A DNA stretch of 64,000 nt, taken from the NCBI GenBank assembly GCA_947169885.1, contig CAMVRM010000003.1, positions 1-64,000 of the forward strand, given 5' to 3'. Positions 60,811 to 64,000 of this stretch are shown here, one piece after another (position 1 is the first letter of the stretch; each line of letters opens with the position of its first letter). The stretch comes from an uncultured Ruminococcus sp. GTDB lineage: Bacteria; Bacillota; Clostridia; Oscillospirales; Ruminococcaceae. The translations under genes were made by a program, and so were the position numbers. The notes beneath the pieces were generated by a model that was given only the letters and a program-made list of their open reading frames with translations, had not been told where the DNA came from and did not search any database.

Positions 60811-61965
60811 ATGTTTATAAGAGATGATATATTATACGTTGGAGTGAACGATCATCAGATCGACCTGTTCGAGGGACTTTACGATGTTCCCAACGGCATG
60901 GCTTACAACTCCTATGTCATAAAGGACGAAAAGACCGCTGTCATGGACTCGGTAGACCAAAACTTCGGCGATGAATGGATAGCTAATATAAAGCAGGCGC
61001 TGGGCGGTTCTGCACCCGATTATCTCATCGTTCAGCACATGGAGCCGGATCACAGCGCAAACATCGGCAGATTCGCTGCTGAGTTCCCGAACGCAAAAAT
61101 TGTCGGCAACGCCAAGACATTCGCAATGATAAAGCGCTTTTTCGGCACAGACTACCCCGACAAGCAGGTAGTTGTCAAGGACGGCGAGACACTTTCTCTC
61201 GGTTCGCACGAACTCAAATTCGTGTTCGCTCCCATGGTCCACTGGCCCGAGGTCATGTTCACTTATGACGCTGCCGCAAAGGTGCTTTTCACGGCAGACG
61301 CTTTCGGAAAGTTCGGCGCTCTTGACGTTGAAGAGGACTGGGCTTGTGAGGCAAGACGCTACTATTTCGGCATCGTCGGCAAATACGGTATGCAGGTGCA
61401 GAACGTCCTGAAAAAGGCGGCGGCACTCGACATTCAGACTATCTGCCCTCTGCACGGTCCTGTACTGTCCGAAAATTTAGACTACTACCTCGAATTGTAC
61501 AACACATGGTCAAGCTACGGAGTTGAGAGCGAGGGACTTTTCATCGCTTACACTTCCGTTTACGGCAACACGAAAAAAGCTGCCGAACTGCTCAAAGAAA
61601 AGCTTGAAGCAAAGGGCTGTCCGAAAGTCGCTGTCGCCGATCTTGCAAGAGAAGATATGGCAGAATCTGTCGAGGACGCATTCCGCTACGGAAAGCTTGT
61701 CCTTGCGACTACCACATACAATGCGGACATCTTCCCGTTCATGCGTGAGTTCATCAACGACCTCACCGAGAGGGGCTATCAGAACCGCACTATCGGCATA
61801 ATCGAGAACGGCACATGGGCACCAATGGCTGCAAAGGTCATCAAGTCGAAGTTCGAGAAGAGCAAGAACATTACTTTCGCCAACACCACCGTAACAGTAA
61901 ATTCAGCACTCGACAGCACTTCCGAAGCACAGATAGAAGCACTTGCCGACGAACTCATGGGCTGA
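60811..61965 (+). CDS. fprA: FprA family A-type flavoprotein (flavodiiron protein)
   Basis: A 384-residue flavodiiron protein that reduces O2 or nitric oxide to protect anaerobes. The N-terminal metallo-beta-lactamase-like domain has the diiron ligands HMEPDH (H-x-E-x-D-H), VHWPEVMF and later CPLHGPVL. The flavodoxin domain (from about 250) shows YTSVYGNTKKAAELL, the FMN phosphate loop. Length is typical of the A class without extra electron-transfer domains. It is followed after about 40 bp by a flavin reductase-rubredoxin fusion that could supply its electrons. Confidence 0.95.
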   Translation: MFIRDDILYVGVNDHQIDLFEGLYDVPNGMAYNSYVIKDEKTAVMDSVDQNFGDEWIANIKQALGGSAPDYLIVQHMEPDHSANIGRFAAEFPNAKIVGNAKTFAMIKRFFGTDYPDKQVVVKDGETLSLGSHELKFVFAPMVHWPEVMFTYDAAAKVLFTADAFGKFGALDVEEDWACEARRYYFGIVGKYGMQVQNVLKKAAALDIQTICPLHGPVLSENLDYYLELYNTWSSYGVESEGLFIAYTSVYGNTKKAAELLKEKLEAKGCPKVAVADLAREDMAESVEDAFRYGKLVLATTTYNADIFPFMREFINDLTERGYQNRTIGIIENGTWAPMAAKVIKSKFEKSKNITFANTTVTVNSALDSTSEAQIEALADELMG

Positions 61966-62006
61966 AATAAACAACAATGATCTTATTAGACAAGGAGGGC
62001 ACACAC

Positions 62007-62618
62007 ATGGCACAATATGACCCCACAGCATTATTCAAGCTTGGCTACGGACTTTATGTGATAACTTCAAATGACGGCAGCCGTGACAACGGTATGATCT
62101 GCAACACCGTTTCACAGGTGGCAGTCTCTCCCGACAAGCTTGCAGTTGCGATAAACAAGGCGAACTACACTCACGACACGATAAAAGAAACAGGCTTCAT
62201 GAACGTAAATTGCCTGACGGAAGAAGCACCGTTCGAGCTGTTCAGACAGTTTGGATTCCAGAGCGGCAGAGATGTGAACAAGTTCGAGGGCGAACAGGTG
62301 TTCCGCACCGCAAACGGAGCGGCGATTCTTACAAAGTTCATCAATGCGTTTATCTCGCTGAAAGTCACCGACTATGTTGATCTGGGCAGTCACGGGCTGT
62401 TCATCTGTGAACTGACCGACTCGGCTGTCATGAACAGCAAGCCCTCCATGACCTACGCATACTACCACGCAAACGTCAAGCCTAAACCGCAGGCTGAAAA
62501 GAAAAAGGGTTTTATCTGCAAGATATGCGGATACATCTACGAGGGCGACACGCTCCCCGAGGACTTTATCTGTCCGCTCTGCAAGCACCCCGCTTCCGAT
62601 TTTGAACCAATAGAATAA
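62007..62618 (+). CDS. Flavin reductase-rubredoxin fusion
   Basis: A 203-residue protein joining an FMN-binding flavin reductase domain (about 1-150: FKLGYGLYVITSNDG, MICNTVSQVAVSPDK) to a C-terminal rubredoxin (about 165-203). The rubredoxin iron site is two CxxC pairs, CKICGYIYEG and CPLCKHP. Such proteins, called high-molecular-weight rubredoxins in Moorella, pass electrons from NAD(P)H to flavodiiron proteins. The adjacent fprA is the obvious partner. The ATG after AAGGAGG at 62007 is chosen; the tracked start is inside the spacer. Confidence 0.95.
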   Translation: MAQYDPTALFKLGYGLYVITSNDGSRDNGMICNTVSQVAVSPDKLAVAINKANYTHDTIKETGFMNVNCLTEEAPFELFRQFGFQSGRDVNKFEGEQVFRTANGAAILTKFINAFISLKVTDYVDLGSHGLFICELTDSAVMNSKPSMTYAYYHANVKPKPQAEKKKGFICKICGYIYEGDTLPEDFICPLCKHPASDFEPIE

Positions 62619-62624
62619 GACTTT

Positions 62625-62656
62625 TGCGCCGTCATTAGCTTGGCGGCGCTGTTTTT
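62625..62656 (+). terminator. Hairpin-T5 between rubredoxin fusion and addB
   Basis: GCGCCG (62626-62631) pairs with CGGCGC (62644-62649), followed by TGTTTTT. It ends 14 bases before the addB ATG, so it is either the end of the flavoprotein operon with read-through into addB, or an attenuator. Confidence 0.75.
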
Positions 62657-62670
62657 GGAGGAATATTTTT

Positions 62671-64000
62671 ATGCCCGAAATAATCACAGGACGAGCGCAC
62701 AGCGGCAATATCGAACTGCTTTTTGAACGGATAAAGACAGCCGCCGCTGACAAGCAGGTGACAGTCATCGTTCCCGACCAGTTCTCTTTTGAAGCGGACA
62801 AACAGCTTTATGAACTGCTGGGAGCAAGAACTTTCAACAGCATCGAAACAGCAGGCATAGCGGCGCTTGCGGAAAAGATAGGCAGAGAACACGGCAGCAG
62901 CGGTCTTGCACCTGCGAACGACAACGCAAAACTTATCGCCATGTACCGTGCGCAGTCTAAACTAAAAAGCGGCGGTCTGAGCGTTTTTTCAAAGTCGCTC
63001 ATGAGACCTAAATTCGTGCATGACTGCATTGAACTTTCGGCACAGCTTACACGTTCGGGTGCAGATGCCGCCGAGATAAGAGCATCGGCAGAAATCGACA
63101 GTTCGGTAACGCTCAGACTTAAAGACCTTTCAACGGTCATAGAAGCTTATAAGAATGAACTGTCTGAAATGGCGCTTCGTGACAACATTTCCGAAATGGC
63201 ATACGCCGCAGAACTTGTGCGTGAAAACAAGCTGTTTAAGGGCAGGACTGTGTTTTTCTATGCTTTCAACAGCTTTTCAAAGGACGAACTGCAATTCGTA
63301 GGCAGTGTTATCAGAAATGCGGCTTCGGTGACTTTTGAATTTCTGCATGACGAGGTGAAAAACGGCACTGACCCGTTCCGTGATACTCTTAGGACTATCG
63401 AGGACATAAGGCGTATCTCAGCCGATCAGAACCGCAGTGTCACCATTACCCACGTTGAGGGCGTTTATCAGTCAGAGCCGACAAAGCACATAAACCTCGG
63501 CTATTTCGGGTTCGACACGCAGAAAGCACCTCATGACGGGCTTGTGACGGTTGCGGCGGCTTCGGATATTTACGAAGAATGCGACTACATCTGCGCTAAG
63601 ATATGCGAACTTGTGGGCGACAAAGAACGTGGGCTGGAATTCAGCGACATCGCAGTTATCTGCGGCTCGCTCGAAGAGGACAGGCGTATACTTTCTTCCG
63701 CCGCCGAGAAATACGAGATACCCTGCTTTGTCGACCTGCCAGATACGGCGCTCAGGTCTATCCCCGGGCGCTATCTTATGAGTATTCTCGATGCTTGCTC
63801 GGGCAGGACATACAAGACCGAAAAAGTGCTGAGACTAATAAAATCTCCGCTGTCGTTCTTCCACTACTATGATGCACTTGACATCGAGGAATACTGCCTG
63901 ACGTGGGGCATTGACGGCGATATGTGGAAAAGTTCATTTGAGCGTGGGGACGGCAAACCGTTCAAAAAACGTATAGATGAGACTAGAAGCCGCATTATCG
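62671..64000 (+). CDS. addB: AddB, exonuclease/helicase subunit (partial, 5' part)
   Basis: The first 443 codons of an AddB (RexB-like) subunit of the AddAB recombination nuclease, running off the window end. The start reads MPEIITGRAHSGNIELL with a P-loop-like GRAHSGN in place of the usual GxxxxGK, then VIVPDQFSFEADKQLYE, a hallmark of AddB. Further conserved stretches are FYAFNSFSKDELQ, YICAKICELV and IPCFVDLPDTALRSIPGRYLMSIL. The iron-sulphur cysteines and PD-(D/E)XK nuclease domain would lie downstream. GGAGG precedes the ATG. The frame is open to the last base. Confidence 0.9.
   Translation, partial: MPEIITGRAHSGNIELLFERIKTAAADKQVTVIVPDQFSFEADKQLYELLGARTFNSIETAGIAALAEKIGREHGSSGLAPANDNAKLIAMYRAQSKLKSGGLSVFSKSLMRPKFVHDCIELSAQLTRSGADAAEIRASAEIDSSVTLRLKDLSTVIEAYKNELSEMALRDNISEMAYAAELVRENKLFKGRTVFFYAFNSFSKDELQFVGSVIRNAASVTFEFLHDEVKNGTDPFRDTLRTIEDIRRISADQNRSVTITHVEGVYQSEPTKHINLGYFGFDTQKAPHDGLVTVAAASDIYEECDYICAKICELVGDKERGLEFSDIAVICGSLEEDRRILSSAAEKYEIPCFVDLPDTALRSIPGRYLMSILDACSGRTYKTEKVLRLIKSPLSFFHYYDALDIEEYCLTWGIDGDMWKSSFERGDGKPFKKRIDETRSRII

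Noticed and set aside
1-64000. Search for tRNA, rRNA, CRISPR arrays and transposase genes
   Set aside because: No T-loop/CCA-like tRNA pattern, rRNA segment, regularly spaced repeats or transposase ORF was seen by eye. A tRNAscan or Infernal run would be the decisive check.

Overview
This 64-kb window looks like a chromosome segment of a strictly anaerobic, low-to-moderate GC Firmicute. The best guess is a Ruminococcus-like Clostridium (Oscillospiraceae); this is inferred from gene content and protein style, not from a database match. Supporting signs are whiA/rapZ/hprK, RecD2, AddB, a flavodiiron protein beside a flavin reductase-rubredoxin fusion, Na+-pumping decarboxylase subunits, BspA-type leucine-rich repeats and AGGAGG-type ribosome sites. 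Many intergenic regions carry near-consensus sigma-A promoters with a 17-bp spacer. I see no rRNA, tRNA, CRISPR array, transposase gene or prophage.

Layout. 1-3.8 kb: an acetyltransferase, a LysR regulator, and a hexapeptide acetyltransferase/iron alcohol dehydrogenase pair. 3.8-8.1 kb: a Hen1-Pnkp RNA-repair operon with an overlooked, apparently frameshifted small gene between its two members. 8.1-11.5 kb: small accessory genes (lipoprotein, GyrI-like, TfoX-N, DUF1349) and a divergent flavin reductase whose promoter overlaps theirs. 11.6-21.4 kb: a five-gene AAA ATPase / DUF5682 / VWA / SWIM / DUF4132 operon matching the poorly understood E. coli yehL-yehM-yehP-yehQ-yehI/molR set. 21.4-30.9 kb: radA, a YoaK-like membrane protein, a pnuC transporter behind an attenuator-like hairpin, a NagZ-type GH3 enzyme, an EIIA-Glc-like protein lacking both active histidines, an ABC-F protein, a MecA-like protein, rpe, a YfbR-like HD phosphohydrolase and a GNAT.

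31-42.4 kb: sodium-pump decarboxylase beta and gamma subunits, an MscS channel, comF, recD2, the rpsO-pnp operon with structured leaders, folD and an lgt with a long charged tail. 42.4-60.5 kb: a mostly leftward housekeeping block with an M16 peptidase pair, a DUF3006-like small gene missing from the ORF track, dnaE, whiA, rapZ, murB, a PHP phosphoesterase, hprK, an aluminium-resistance/methionine-gamma-lyase-like enzyme, an LRR protein, a GNAT, two M42 aminopeptidases and murD. 60.8-64 kb: rightward fprA, the flavin reductase-rubredoxin fusion and the start of addB, which runs off the window.

Most genes are ordinary housekeeping. The notable parts are the Hen1/Pnkp cassette with its broken third ORF, the complete Yeh-like operon, several hairpin-poly(U) elements placed directly before start codons (pnuC, MecA-like, addB), the rpsO/pnp leader structures, and the face-to-face promoters near 10.8 kb.
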